A stretch of 64,000 bases of DNA from assembly GCF_000350525.1 (NCBI RefSeq), contig NZ_AOCN01000024.1, positions 1 to 64,000 of the forward strand, given 5' to 3'. A program made the position numbers and the translations under genes. Source of the stretch: Leucobacter salsicius M1-8. Its GTDB lineage: Bacteria; Actinomycetota; Actinomycetes; Actinomycetales; Microbacteriaceae. The first letter of the stretch is position 1. Each line of letters begins with the position of its first letter. Below, in pieces: positions 53,284 to 64,000 of this stretch. A model generated the notes under the pieces. It did not search any database and was not told where the DNA came from. It worked only from the letters and a program-made list of their open reading frames with translations.

Positions 53284-55134
53284 ATGGCCCCACTGGCCCC
53301 CAGGAGCCCGCTTGCGGCTCGACGTTCCCTTGCGCTGACGGCGGTCGCCGCGCTCTCGATGGGAAGCCTGTTCCTTACTCAGCCGGCGTTTGCCGAGGAA
53401 GTGGCTCCGGTCGAGCAAGCCGCAAGCGACGCCCCGTCCGCTGAGACTCTCGACGCGGTCGGCGCAGCGGAAGAAGCGGGGGCGGAGATCGTCGCATTCG
53501 GTGTCACGGCATCGGGTGAGGACGTCGTCGTTGTGACCGAGGACAGTATCGCCACACCAAAGGGTGAGGCCGCAGTAGAAATGTTTGCCGAATCCGCGGG
53601 AGCTGAAGCCGCGCGTGTGGTTACCGTCACCGAAGCTCCCATCGCGTTTGCTGCCAGTGATGTCGTAGGTGGCCAGGGCTACCTCGGGCTGGATTCAGCA
53701 TTCGATGCGTTCTCCTGCTCGATTGGTTTCGCGGCCTGGAGCCCGACAGGTGATCCCGCGCTGCTGAGCGCGGGCCACTGCGCGCCGCTCGACAACATGG
53801 TGCTGTCGCAGCCGTCCCAGGACCCGGCGGTAGGAGGCCCCGGCTTCACGGTAGTGAGCGGTACGCCCAATTTGGGCACATTCGGTTTTTACCAGTTCGG
53901 GAGCACCGGCGGCGCGCCGGGACAGGCCGGCGACCTTGCGGCGACCGACATCTCGGTGATCACGATCGATCCGGCGTCGGGATACATTCCGCTCCCCGCG
54001 GTCACCAACTGGAGGTCAGCCGGCCCGAGCAACGACTCGCTCGCAGGTAGTGTGTTGCCGGTCATTGCTACCGGTCCTCCGGCGGCGGGGGAAGTCTCCA
54101 AGAGTGGACGCACGACAGGGTTCACGACCGGAACGCTCAACAGCGTCGACCATGTTGTCGATGGATGGGCGAACATTAGCGGGCGGTGGGTGCGGGGGTT
54201 CTCCAGTAACGTTCTGGCGGCGCCGGGTGACTCAGGAGGCGCTGTGCTCCGGGGTAATACCGCCATCGGTTTGATCAGTGGGGGCACTGTGGCCTCGCCC
54301 GGCGTGGATCAGTGGACTTGGTCGACGTCGCTGCTGCATGCTCTTCCCCAGACTGGCGGCTACGAAGTAGCCCTCGATCTCAATGCGCCCGTCGTTTCGA
54401 GCCCTGCTGCTGGCTCAAGCGTTGAAGCGGGTGCCGCCATTACGGGCACCGCTCCGGGGTCAGAGAGTGTCGAGATTGCGGGCGTTGGGGCGACATTCAC
54501 TGTCCCCGTGACGAGCGGCGCGTTCAGTTTCCCCGCACCGGGAACGTCCGGTGATTTCACCTACAAGTTGACTGCGGTCAATGGTCACAGTACGTCGGGA
54601 TTCACGAACTATGCGCTCACAGTGCTGGACGCGGTGCCAGAGCCGCCCGCAGCGCCGGCAGTGACGTCGATCGTCGCTGGCGACTCCTTCGCACACGATG
54701 CCGCACCGATGGGCGTAGCGGGCGCGGGTGTTACCGGCGCAGCCGTGACCGTTAAGCTCTCGGGTGCTGCAGCGGCCACGTACAGCGCGACGGTCGCGAA
54801 CGAAGCCTGGGCCGTCGACTTTGGTGAACGCCTCGCCCCGGGCTCGTACGAACTCTCAGTGACCCAGGCCCTCGGCGGACGTGCGTCTGAGGCCACCGTC
54901 GTCGCGTTCACCGTTGCGGCTGCTCCGGCACCAGGCAATGCGGACGCTGATGCTGTCGACAACGGTGCCGAAACGGGGAGCGACGGCACGAAGCCGGCCG
55001 GCTCGAAGACCCGGCCAGCCCTGGCCCAGACGGGCGCCGATGCCTTCGCCCCGACATTCGGATCGATCGCGGCTCTCGCGGTGCTTGCCGGAGGTGCCGC
55101 GATGATCGCGGCACGTCGCCGCGCACGCAGCTAG
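53284..55134 (+). CDS. sortase-anchored trypsin-fold serine protease
   Basis: A 616-residue surface protein. Signal peptide LALTAVAALSMGSLFLTQPAFA; a pro-region to about 130; chymotrypsin-fold domain with His165 (LSAGHC), Asp222 (AATDIS) and Ser317 (PGDSGGAV), so the triad is complete, as in streptogrisin-like enzymes; two Ig-like beta repeats at about 375-545; then linker, sorting signal LAQTG at 580-584, hydrophobic span and tail RRRARS. LAXTG is the class E sortase form used by high-GC actinobacteria. Substrate unknown. Ribosome site AAGGAGATC. Followed by a strong terminator. Confidence 0.9.
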   Translation: MAPLAPRSPLAARRSLALTAVAALSMGSLFLTQPAFAEEVAPVEQAASDAPSAETLDAVGAAEEAGAEIVAFGVTASGEDVVVVTEDSIATPKGEAAVEMFAESAGAEAARVVTVTEAPIAFAASDVVGGQGYLGLDSAFDAFSCSIGFAAWSPTGDPALLSAGHCAPLDNMVLSQPSQDPAVGGPGFTVVSGTPNLGTFGFYQFGSTGGAPGQAGDLAATDISVITIDPASGYIPLPAVTNWRSAGPSNDSLAGSVLPVIATGPPAAGEVSKSGRTTGFTTGTLNSVDHVVDGWANISGRWVRGFSSNVLAAPGDSGGAVLRGNTAIGLISGGTVASPGVDQWTWSTSLLHALPQTGGYEVALDLNAPVVSSPAAGSSVEAGAAITGTAPGSESVEIAGVGATFTVPVTSGAFSFPAPGTSGDFTYKLTAVNGHSTSGFTNYALTVLDAVPEPPAAPAVTSIVAGDSFAHDAAPMGVAGAGVTGAAVTVKLSGAAAATYSATVANEAWAVDFGERLAPGSYELSVTQALGGRASEATVVAFTVAAAPAPGNADADAVDNGAETGSDGTKPAGSKTRPALAQTGADAFAPTFGSIAALAVLAGGAAMIAARRRARS

Positions 55135-55149
55135 CGACTGAATACAGCA

Positions 55150-55178
55150 GGCGGGCTCCCCAATCCAGGGAGCCCGCC
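55150..55178 (+). terminator. intrinsic terminator, shared by convergent genes
   Basis: GGCGGGCTCCC, loop CAATCCA, GGGAGCCCGCC, then TTTCG. It follows the protease gene by 15 bases and lies before the stop of the convergent class IV aminotransferase gene. Confidence 0.9.
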
Positions 55179-55202
55179 TTTCGTGGTCGTAGCGCGAGCA
55201 GC

Positions 55203-55970
55203 CTAGGGGAATACGGCGCCCCACTCGCGATCGAGTGCGGCGCGGTACTGAGCAAGTCGATCCGGATCGGGCCGTGCGGACTCGAGGCCGTCGATGCTGA
55301 CCACGGGACGGATGCCGTGCAACGCATTCACGGCCCACACCTCGAGCTTCGCGAGCTCGGCGGGAGTGCGGGACTCCGGGCACAGGGCGACGCCGATATC
55401 TTGCGCGATGTTCCGCATGAGGAGCTCGGTGATCGACGAGACGCGATCCTGAGAGGCGGCGTACCAGCCAGTACCGTCGGCCTTCCACCAGATCAGGCTG
55501 GTCGTGGTGCCCTCGACGGCCCGGCCGGCGTCGTCGAGCAGCAGCACCTCGCCCCCGAGCCGATGGGCGAGTTCTGCGTAGGCCGAGATGTTGGGCCCCT
55601 TGGTCTGGGGGGTCGGCTGGCCGAAGGGGCGTACTGCCGAGGTGAGAGAGATCTCGTGCCGCAACGGGGGACTCGGGCGAAGGGCGAGCGACAGCATCGC
55701 CCCGCCCGTGTCGCGCCACAGCTCAAGCCGCGGAAACCCCGCACCCGCGGCGGCAATACGCGGCAGGGCAGACGCACTGAAGTCATCTACCTCCTGAGGG
55801 GTGGGCCGAGAGTCGGGTGACGCGCTCGCCGCAGCCAGCGCCGACCCGCGAAACCGGGCCAGGTGGTGTGCCAACCCGCGCACCTCGGCGACACCGTCGT
55901 GCGCGCGCACCCGAAATGAGTCGGCCACGAGAAGAGTGCGCTCGGGCGAGGGCGTGTCGGTGAGTCCCAT
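55203..55970 (-). CDS. pabC: class IV aminotransferase / aminodeoxychorismate lyase-like
   Basis: A 255-residue PLP-dependent class IV aminotransferase-fold enzyme. The PLP lysine lies in TKGPNISAYAEL (about residue 125), followed by DDAGRAVEGTTTSLIWWK, the pattern of 4-amino-4-deoxychorismate lyase, which releases pyruvate to give p-aminobenzoate for folate. The divergent PabB-like gene 56 bases away supports this; a D-amino acid or branched-chain aminotransferase is the alternative. Confidence 0.78.
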   Translation of the reverse strand: MGLTDTPSPERTLLVADSFRVRAHDGVAEVRGLAHHLARFRGSALAAASASPDSRPTPQEVDDFSASALPRIAAAGAGFPRLELWRDTGGAMLSLALRPSPPLRHEISLTSAVRPFGQPTPQTKGPNISAYAELAHRLGGEVLLLDDAGRAVEGTTTSLIWWKADGTGWYAASQDRVSSITELLMRNIAQDIGVALCPESRTPAELAKLEVWAVNALHGIRPVVSIDGLESARPDPDRLAQYRAALDREWGAVFP

Positions 55971-56026
55971 GCCCGCGAGCGTAGCAGTCGGGCTACACGC
56001 GCCAAGTCTGCGGCTACGCTAGTACG

Positions 56027-57421
56027 GTGCAAGAATCAAGCGCGCGTGGTGTGCGGCAACCCATCCCCGGCAGCTTTGACGCCGAGACGCTCGCACGCAC
56101 GCTCGCGGCATCCGGCCTGGCCTGGTGCTGGCTCGACGGGGAAGCCTCACCCGACGGGGAGCAGCCCGTCAGCTACTTCGGGGTCACCGAACACGTGTTC
56201 GAATCCGATCCCGGCGGCGAGCGAGACTTCCTCGAACGGCTCCGAGCGCCACATGTGGTGAGCGCACACCACATGAACGATGCATGCGACGCAGACGGTG
56301 TGGGCTTCCACTCGGGCTGGGTTGCCGCGCTTAGCTACGAGTTCGGGGTCTCCCTCGAGGGAGTGCAGCCGGCGCACGATTCTGAGGCGTCGGCCTTCGC
56401 TCTCCGCCTCGACGCGGTGCTCGCCCTTACGGGAGACGCACTCGAACTCCGCGCAGCCTCGCACGCGCACCTCGAAGCCTGGCGCGAACACCACGAGCAT
56501 CTACTTGATTCCTTGAGGGGCGTCGCCCCAGGATCCCACCCCGGCTCGACCCTCACCTCTGCCAGCGCGCTCGCCGCAGGCACCGCCTCCTGGCGCCGCA
56601 GCCGGGCGCAGTACGAGAACGACGTCGTCGCAGCCAAGCGCGCTATCGCCAGGGGTGACGCCTACGTGCTCTGCCTCACCGATACTGCCACGATCGAAGG
56701 TAGATTCGATCCGGTCGATGTGTACGCGCGGCTGCGGCGATCCGGCACCGCGATTCGCGGTGGCATCATTGCCGCAGGCGACCGGGCGCTCGTGAGCGCG
56801 AGCCCCGAGCGGTTTCTCGCGGTGCGCGGCCGCGAGATCTCCACGCGACCAATTAAGGGGACGAGGCCGCGTAGCGCCGATCCGGATCGGGATCGCGAGC
56901 TCGCCACCGAGCTCGCGGCCGATGCGAAGGAACGCGCCGAGAATCTGATGATCGTCGACTTAATGCGCAATGACCTGAGCCGCGTGTGCGAGCCGGGGTC
57001 GGTGCGCGTGCGTGGGTTCCTGCACGTCGAGCACCACCCGCATGTGCACCAGCTGGTGAGCACGGTCGTGGGTCAGCTGCGCGCGGGCGTAGGGGTGACC
57101 GATGCGATCACGGCCTGCTTCCCCGGTGGCTCCATGACGGGCGCGCCGAAGCGACGCGCCGTCGAGCTGCTCGCCGTGCTCGAACACGAGCCGCGCGGGC
57201 TCTACTCGGGGTGCTTTGGGTGGATCGACGATCGCGGCGACACCGAGCTAGCGATGACGATCCGCGGTGTCGAGCTGCGCGGCCTCGGTGGCGAGCGGCC
57301 ACTCGCGCTCGTCGGTGCGGGCGGGGGAGTCACGGCCGATTCGGATCCGGAATCTGAGCGTGCCGAGAAAGACCTAAAGGCCGCATCGATTCTTGCCGCG
57401 CTGCGCGCTGGGCCCGCCTAG
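56027..57421 (+). CDS. pabB: chorismate-binding enzyme, aminodeoxychorismate synthase component I
   Basis: A 464-residue chorismate-utilising enzyme. Signature stretches: [23 protein letters not shown] (PIKGT with Lys as in PabB), [51 protein letters not shown] and [21 protein letters not shown]. It should add ammonia from a PabA glutaminase to chorismate. No glutaminase is fused or adjacent. GTG start. Divergent from pabC. Confidence 0.88.
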   Translation: MQESSARGVRQPIPGSFDAETLARTLAASGLAWCWLDGEASPDGEQPVSYFGVTEHVFESDPGGERDFLERLRAPHVVSAHHMNDACDADGVGFHSGWVAALSYEFGVSLEGVQPAHDSEASAFALRLDAVLALTGDALELRAASHAHLEAWREHHEHLLDSLRGVAPGSHPGSTLTSASALAAGTASWRRSRAQYENDVVAAKRAIARGDAYVLCLTDTATIEGRFDPVDVYARLRRSGTAIRGGIIAAGDRALVSASPERFLAVRGREISTRPIKGTRPRSADPDRDRELATELAADAKERAENLMIVDLMRNDLSRVCEPGSVRVRGFLHVEHHPHVHQLVSTVVGQLRAGVGVTDAITACFPGGSMTGAPKRRAVELLAVLEHEPRGLYSGCFGWIDDRGDTELAMTIRGVELRGLGGERPLALVGAGGGVTADSDPESERAEKDLKAASILAALRAGPA

Positions 57422-57524
57422 CTGCACGCACTGGCGCGGTGCGCAAACGGGGAGCCAGCGCGCGGTATCCTTGACGGGTGTATGTCCGCTGTCGCGGACT
57501 CTCCCGAACAAGATCGAGGTGTGT

Positions 57525-60056
<2,532 letters not shown>

Positions 60057-60072
60057 CCCTTCCGCTGTACTG

Positions 60073-60114
60073 AACCGCGGTCGCGGCCCTGAAAGGGGCT
60101 GCGGCCGCGGTTTT
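60073..60114 (+). terminator. intrinsic terminator of leuS
   Basis: Long GC-rich stem AACCGCGGTCGCGGCCC / GGGGCTGCGGCCGCGGTT with minor mismatch, loop TGAAA, followed by TTTTGTGTT. Sits 16 bases after the leuS stop. Confidence 0.92.
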
Positions 60115-60228
60115 GTGTTGGGCCGACACTTCGTCCACACCCCGTCTATCTCTGCCGTGTGAACCGACTTGTCCACATGTGGCCCAGCCCTCTGGCGCCG
60201 CCTCGGTTGCGCGCACTACGGTGCCGGT

Positions 60229-61209
60229 ATGCGCACCCGACCGAGCCCAGCTCACGCCCGGGAGGAGCCCCCGGTGCTCCACTCCGAGGACGTGATCGCG
60301 AGCGCCCGCTGGCGGGATCGGGTTGATGCGGGGTCAGGTGGGTCTGGCGATTCCGGTATTTCCGGGGGTGCCGGTGCTGCTGGCGGAGCCAGCGCGCTCG
60401 AGCGGGTTGCGGTGCTTCCCATACGGGGCCGGATCGCGCGTGCCGTGCGCGCTCCGGTGGTCGCAGGGGTAGCCGTGTTTGTGGTGGCCGTTCTGGCTGC
60501 CATCGGGATCTCTGTCGCGAGTTCACTCGGCGCACAGCTGCCCACCGGTGGGGGCGCCGCCGGTCAACCAGAACTGGGTGTCGGCCTCTCGGGCAGCGCC
60601 GGCCAAGGTAATGGCAGGGTCGACGGGAGTGGGGTTGACGCTGGCGCTTCCGGATCCCCAGGCGCGGGCTCTGCCTCGCAGGGTAACGCGAGTTCGGCTG
60701 AAGGCACGAAGTCTGCGAATGGGACGGGTGGGCCTCTCTTCGTGCACGTGGTGGGAGCGGTTGAACGCGCTGGCGTGGTCGAGCTTGAATCCGGCGCCCG
60801 CGTGAGTGATGCGATCGAGGCCGCCGGAGGTGCGAGCGAGAAGGCCGTGCTTGCCGGGGTTAATCTTGCGCGGCTGGTGGTCGACGGCGAGCAGCTCCTC
60901 GTGCCCGACGAGGAGACGCTGGCCGCGGGTGGCACGGCGGGGACTGGAGGCAATGTGAACGCCGGTGCCGCGGACGCTTCGGCCGCAGCGGCGGGGGCTG
61001 CTGCGGGTGCAGGCGAGCCCCTCGTCAACCTCAACACGGCGGACGCCACACTTCTCGAAACGCTACCGCGGGTCGGCCCGGCTCTGGCGGGTCGAATCAT
61101 CGATTGGCGCGAGCAAAACGGCGGTTTCGCGAGCGTTGACCAACTCCTCGAGGTGACCGGAATCGGAGCAAAGACGCTGTCGGGCTTTCGAGACAGGGTG
61201 ACGGTATGA
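60229..61209 (+). CDS. comEA: ComEA-like helix-hairpin-helix DNA-binding protein
   Basis: A 326-residue membrane-anchored protein. One hydrophobic anchor (VAGVAVFVVAVLAAIGISVA, about residues 75-95) is followed by a Gly/Ser/Ala-rich linker, an SLBB domain (LFVHVVGAVERAGVVELESG, GVNLARLVVDGEQLLVPDE) and a C-terminal double helix-hairpin-helix (VNLNTADATLLETLPRVGP, FASVDQLLEVTGIGAKTLSG). In competent bacteria ComEA binds incoming DNA outside the membrane. ATG at 60229 is chosen; ATGA overlap with comEC. Since comEC is broken, DNA uptake is probably lost. Confidence 0.88.
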   Translation: MRTRPSPAHAREEPPVLHSEDVIASARWRDRVDAGSGGSGDSGISGGAGAAGGASALERVAVLPIRGRIARAVRAPVVAGVAVFVVAVLAAIGISVASSLGAQLPTGGGAAGQPELGVGLSGSAGQGNGRVDGSGVDAGASGSPGAGSASQGNASSAEGTKSANGTGGPLFVHVVGAVERAGVVELESGARVSDAIEAAGGASEKAVLAGVNLARLVVDGEQLLVPDEETLAAGGTAGTGGNVNAGAADASAAAAGAAAGAGEPLVNLNTADATLLETLPRVGPALAGRIIDWREQNGGFASVDQLLEVTGIGAKTLSGFRDRVTV

Positions 61210-62189
61210 ACGGTGTGAATCGTGTGAACCCCGTGAACACTGTGAACAGTGCGCTGGTTCAAATGCCGCCCGCTGCCACTGTTGATGCAGTGGGCCCAGT
61301 CCCTCGGGCTCCGCCGGGGCTGTGGCGGGTGCTCGGCCCAGCCTGCGTGACCTGGGCCGCAGTGGCCACGGTCATCGCGTTTCCGGGTACCTGGTGGGTG
61401 CTGGTCGCTCTGGGGGCGGCATTTGGGGCCATGGCTATAGCGCTGGGGTTCATGGGCGCTGCGCGGATGAACCGGGCACTGCTCGGTGGCGGGGCCGTGT
61501 TGGCAGCCCTGCTGCTCGTGGTCGGAGCCCGGGTGGGCATCGAGGAATCGCACCGGGTCGCTGTACATCTTGAGACCGCGGTTGCCACAGGGCAGACGCT
61601 TGATGTACGGGTGAGGCTGAGCGATTTTCCGCAGCTCGACTCGGTGCCTGAAGAAGTTCTAGACGGGATTGACCCGGCGCCCGGGCCCGTCTCAGGTTGG
61701 GTGCCGGGCGAACTGGTGGGGGAGGAACACCCCACCAAGGTCGTGCTCTGGTTGCAGCGCACCGATGTGCAACCCCCTGATCAGCCCTCCACCGGCCAGC
61801 CTGATCCGGTAATCGTCGAAGACTGGGCGCCCGGCACCGAGCTCCTTGTCACCGGAACGCCCGTGGTGCTGGGCCCGACTTCCGGCGCGGCCTATGGGAT
61901 CCGGACTCAGAGCCTGAGCCAGTTCATGCCCGCGCCCGCCCCGGCGCAGTTCGCCGCGGGGCTGCGCGCCGAACTGCGCGACACGGCCGCGACAGTTCCA
62001 GGCGCGGAACTGGTGCCGGGCTTCGCGGTGGGCGATACCGCGCTCGTGGGTGAGACTCTCGACGCGCAGATGCGGGCGAGCTCCCTCACGCATCTCGTGG
62101 CGGTTAGCGGGGAGACTGATCGCCAAACAGATGAGTCGGGGAATTCCTCTGCATCCGGCAATATCGAGGCTATCAGGGCCGCAGGTTAG
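61206..62189 (+). pseudogene. comEC: comEC truncated at its conserved core
   Basis: The N-terminal part of the ComEC DNA channel: two to three hydrophobic segments (residues 45-110), an extracytoplasmic OB-type domain (residues 115-255), and the start of the competence core, RASSLTHLVAVSG, at about 62074-62112. There the sequence leaves the family and ends 25 codons later (ETDRQTDESGNSSASGN). Normal ComEC continues for about 450 more residues. The reading frame is coupled to comEA by ATGA. An insertion or recombination event at about 62112 is the simplest explanation. Confidence 0.88.
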
Positions 62190-62425
62190 AGGTGTTGGCG
62201 CATGAGCCCGACGACAGTTCTCTCAGCGGCCACAGGGATCGGCGGCGCAGTGGCCGCTTGCTGCGCAGCCCACCGCTCTACTGGGTCGAGGATGAACGTC
62301 TCTGGTTCAAGCGGGGGAGTGTGTTCGCCGGAATCAGGGAGCACCCGGTCGAGGAACTCGTCAACGGAGGGGGTTTCGGTAGTGGCTGTCAATGTGTCCA
62401 TGTATTTCGAATGCGCGGCCGACAT
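62186..62425 (-). CDS. small hypothetical protein, partner of the HTH gene
   Basis: A 79-residue acidic soluble protein (MSAAHSKYMDTLTATTE, VDEFLDRVLPDSGEHTPPLE, TVVGLMRQHL). No family recognised. Its ATG overlaps the stop of the upstream HTH gene by one base (TAATG), so both belong to one unit. Stop lies just inside the end of the truncated comEC on the other strand. Found only in the new sequence after the comEC break. Confidence 0.55.
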   Translation of the reverse strand: MSAAHSKYMDTLTATTETPSVDEFLDRVLPDSGEHTPPLEPETFILDPVERWAAQQAATAPPIPVAAERTVVGLMRQHL

Positions 62426-62649
62426 TACGCTGCCTCCGGCTCGTGCGGAGATGGTACGAGTCCGCGTTCCAGCCACGCGATCACATCGCTCTCGCGGTAG
62501 AGCACCGTCTTGCCGCCGGTCGGTTTGTAAAACGGCAGCCCGCCGTGGTCGTCGCGCGCTCGTAGCTCGCGCAGCGTGCGTCGGCTGAGGTGGGTCATCT
62601 CCATTGTCTCGGTGATGGAGAGAAAACGGTCAGTGGTTCTCTGGGCCAT
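62425..62649 (-). CDS. excisionase-like helix-turn-helix protein
   Basis: A 74-residue winged-helix protein of the AlpA/Xis/MerR-like group: RFLSITETMEMTHLSRRTLR (helix-turn-helix), GLPFYKPTGGKTVLYRESDV (wing) and IAWLERGLV. Such proteins control plasmids, prophages or integrative elements. No integrase is visible in the window. Two GGTGCTGCA direct repeats upstream (62670-62688) may be its operator. ATG at 62649. Confidence 0.72.
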   Translation of the reverse strand: MAQRTTDRFLSITETMEMTHLSRRTLRELRARDDHGGLPFYKPTGGKTVLYRESDVIAWLERGLVPSPHEPEAA

Positions 62650-62669
62650 GCCATGCCTTTCATCAGGGC

Positions 62670-62688
62670 GGTGCTGCATGGTGCTGCA
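62670..62688. promoter_or_regulatory. direct repeats upstream of the excisionase-like gene
   Basis: GGTGCTGCA at 62670-62678 and again at 62680-62688, one helical turn apart, about 20 bases before the minus-strand HTH start. Operator function is inference. Confidence 0.35.
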
Positions 62689-62836
62689 CCGTTCGACATG
62701 ACACATACGGGTCTGGGATGACGCGTAAAGCCCCACACGCGGCGTCGCCAGATGCTCCGCCCAGGCACCCATGCTCCGCGGCCGCGCATACCCTCCCTAG
62801 CCATCGCACCGTGCGACGGCCAAAAGGAGGGACACC

Positions 62837-63049
62837 ATGACGCACCAGTTCGCTATCGAGATGGACGACGTCGACGCAGACCGCTACGGCGTCGTCCACC
62901 GCGCCGGTTGCCGGCACCTGATCGACCCGGAGCCTCTTGGCGCTGACTGGCGGGCTGGCGTTGCCTCGCTGGGCACCGATTGGGAGCTGGAAGTTGAAGA
63001 TGACGCGATCCGCGTCGCGTCGTGCGCCCGTCGGGCTTCTCGTCGCTGA
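62837..63049 (+). CDS. small hypothetical protein
   Basis: A 70-residue soluble protein (MTHQFAIEMDDVDADRYG, VVHRAGCRHLIDPEPLG, ASLGTDWELEVEDDAIRVAS). Coding is supported by a near-perfect ribosome site, AAGGAGG, six bases before the ATG. Cys and His in AGCRHLID and the late CARRASRR give a few possible metal ligands. No family recognised. It lies alone between the divergent HTH unit and the sigma factor gene. Confidence 0.55.
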   Translation: MTHQFAIEMDDVDADRYGVVHRAGCRHLIDPEPLGADWRAGVASLGTDWELEVEDDAIRVASCARRASRR

Positions 63050-63302
63050 AGCGGAAACTGTACTCGTCCGGGTACGTGCGCCCCTCCGGCTGGTTCGGGG
63101 GCTGGCGCTGCCCTCCTTTGCCGAGCACTCGCTGGCGCTCTGATGTCGTAGCATTCATGATCCGAGTGATGTGCGGTCGCAGGCTGTTTTCATGGCATCC
63201 TCTAATGGATTCAATATTCGATTGCGCAGTATGTAGGATGTGGGAAATAGCGGGTTCGGGGGGGACCGCTGAATTTGTTGCGCCGCCTAGGAGGACTCAA
63301 TT

Positions 63303-64000
63303 TTGGCTGCTCACCCATCTCCGAGACTTGAAGACAACGCCACCATCAACCAGGACGCAGGCCTCGAAGCTACGGGCAAGCACACCATCGAGGAGACACA
63401 GTGGTGCGAAGCTATTCGGAGTGACCCGACATCCACTGACGCGCGGTCGGCGTTTGATCAGCTATACAGGCGGTATCTCGAACAGGTGACCCTGCAAGCC
63501 CGTTCTATGACGAGGGATCCGAAAGTTGTCGAGGACCTCGTATCCGGCACGTTTTCGACGATGCTCCAAGCGCTCGTGAACGGTGCTGGGCCAACCACTT
63601 CGGTGCTCGGATACCTGCTGACTTCGATGCGCAGCGAGATGATCAGACTCTCCCGGGTCGACGCGCCGCTGGTGTCATACGAACCCGTCACAATGAATGA
63701 CCTCCTGACAGAGACCACTTCAGATTTCAGCGAAGCGCTCGCGGATCGTGACCAAATCGCGCGGGCATTCAACGAACTGTCGACTGAGGCGAAACAAATT
63801 CTGTGGCTACTCGACGTGGAGCAGCGGCCGCTGACAGAGGTGGCTGAGCAGCTCGACATTTCTCTGGGCACGGCTCGCGTGCGTTCTCACCGCTCCAGGA
63901 AGCGACTGGGCACCCTGTACCTGCAGCAGTACGTTGAGGCGTCCAGTGCAGCCTGCTCGCCCGTAGCTTCGCTACTTGCGGAGGACCTGCGATCAGAGCT
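63303..64000 (+). CDS. sigma-70 family RNA polymerase sigma factor (runs off window)
   Basis: An open frame of at least 232 codons continuing past the window end. Sigma region 2 is about residues 45-110 (RSAFDQLYRRYLEQVTLQAR, VVEDLVSGTFSTML, TSMRSEMIRLSR), region 4 about 155-215 (FNELSTEAKQILWLLDVEQR, LTEVAEQLDISLGTARVRSH), so it is ECF-like. The start is TTG at 63303 because AGGAGG is at 63289-63294 and no ATG fits. The segment after region 4 (SSAACSPVASLLAEDLRSE) suggests a C-terminal domain, perhaps a sensor or anti-sigma fusion. More AT-rich than core genes. Confidence 0.85.
   Translation, partial: MAAHPSPRLEDNATINQDAGLEATGKHTIEETQWCEAIRSDPTSTDARSAFDQLYRRYLEQVTLQARSMTRDPKVVEDLVSGTFSTMLQALVNGAGPTTSVLGYLLTSMRSEMIRLSRVDAPLVSYEPVTMNDLLTETTSDFSEALADRDQIARAFNELSTEAKQILWLLDVEQRPLTEVAEQLDISLGTARVRSHRSRKRLGTLYLQQYVEASSAACSPVASLLAEDLRSE

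Noticed and set aside
57422-57524. T-box riboswitch in front of leuS
   Set aside because: Only about 100 bases are available and no T-box consensus or specifier-loop fold is visible.

Overview
This 64 kb window is high-GC actinobacterial chromosome. MurT/GatD, a mycothiol-type DinB protein, a DUF222 HNH endonuclease, an LAXTG sortase signal and cydABDC point to a Microbacteriaceae-like organism, possibly Leucobacter; that placement is inference from gene content, because no rRNA marker is present. I saw no tRNA, rRNA or CRISPR array.

Layout. 0-15 kb is accessory territory with many small single-gene units: IclR and AraC regulators, VOC, MBL, ABM, DUF1801 and DinB-fold proteins, a lipid-anchored M23 protein, a SUMF1-fold protein translationally coupled to an orphan DNA methyltransferase, and an HTH gene coupled to a Clp-N/SRPBCC fusion with twin operator-like sites. 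15-41 kb is mostly core: acyl-CoA synthetase, smc, a branched-chain amino acid ABC transporter (livJ apart from livHMGF, with an HNH endonuclease between), ftsY, ffh, rpsP-khpA-rimM-trmD, murT-gatD, a FUSC protein and an App1-like phosphatase. 41.7-47.6 kb is a complete cydABDC operon for cytochrome bd oxidase and its assembly exporter. 47.6-52.4 kb is a decaying zone with four consecutive broken genes (secreted protein, LtrA, APC permease, histidine kinase) around an intact response regulator. 53-61 kb carries a wall-anchored trypsin-fold protease, divergent pabC/pabB-like genes, leuS and comEA. At 62.1 kb comEC stops abruptly in its conserved core and the sequence changes to small unrelated genes and a sigma-70 gene that runs off the window, which looks like an insertion or recombination junction.

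The core genes form a co-translational targeting set (FtsY, Ffh), a ribosome and tRNA maturation set (bS16, KhpA, RimM, TrmD, LeuS), a chromosome condensation gene (SMC) and a peptidoglycan amidation pair (MurT/GatD). The main oddities are a 42-bp perfect palindrome at the start of the rimM reading frame, eleven copies of the 10-bp palindrome GATCCGGATC, a LivH permease with a secreted regulatory-like domain fused to its N-terminus, the HTH plus Clp-N/SRPBCC pair, and the cluster of broken genes.
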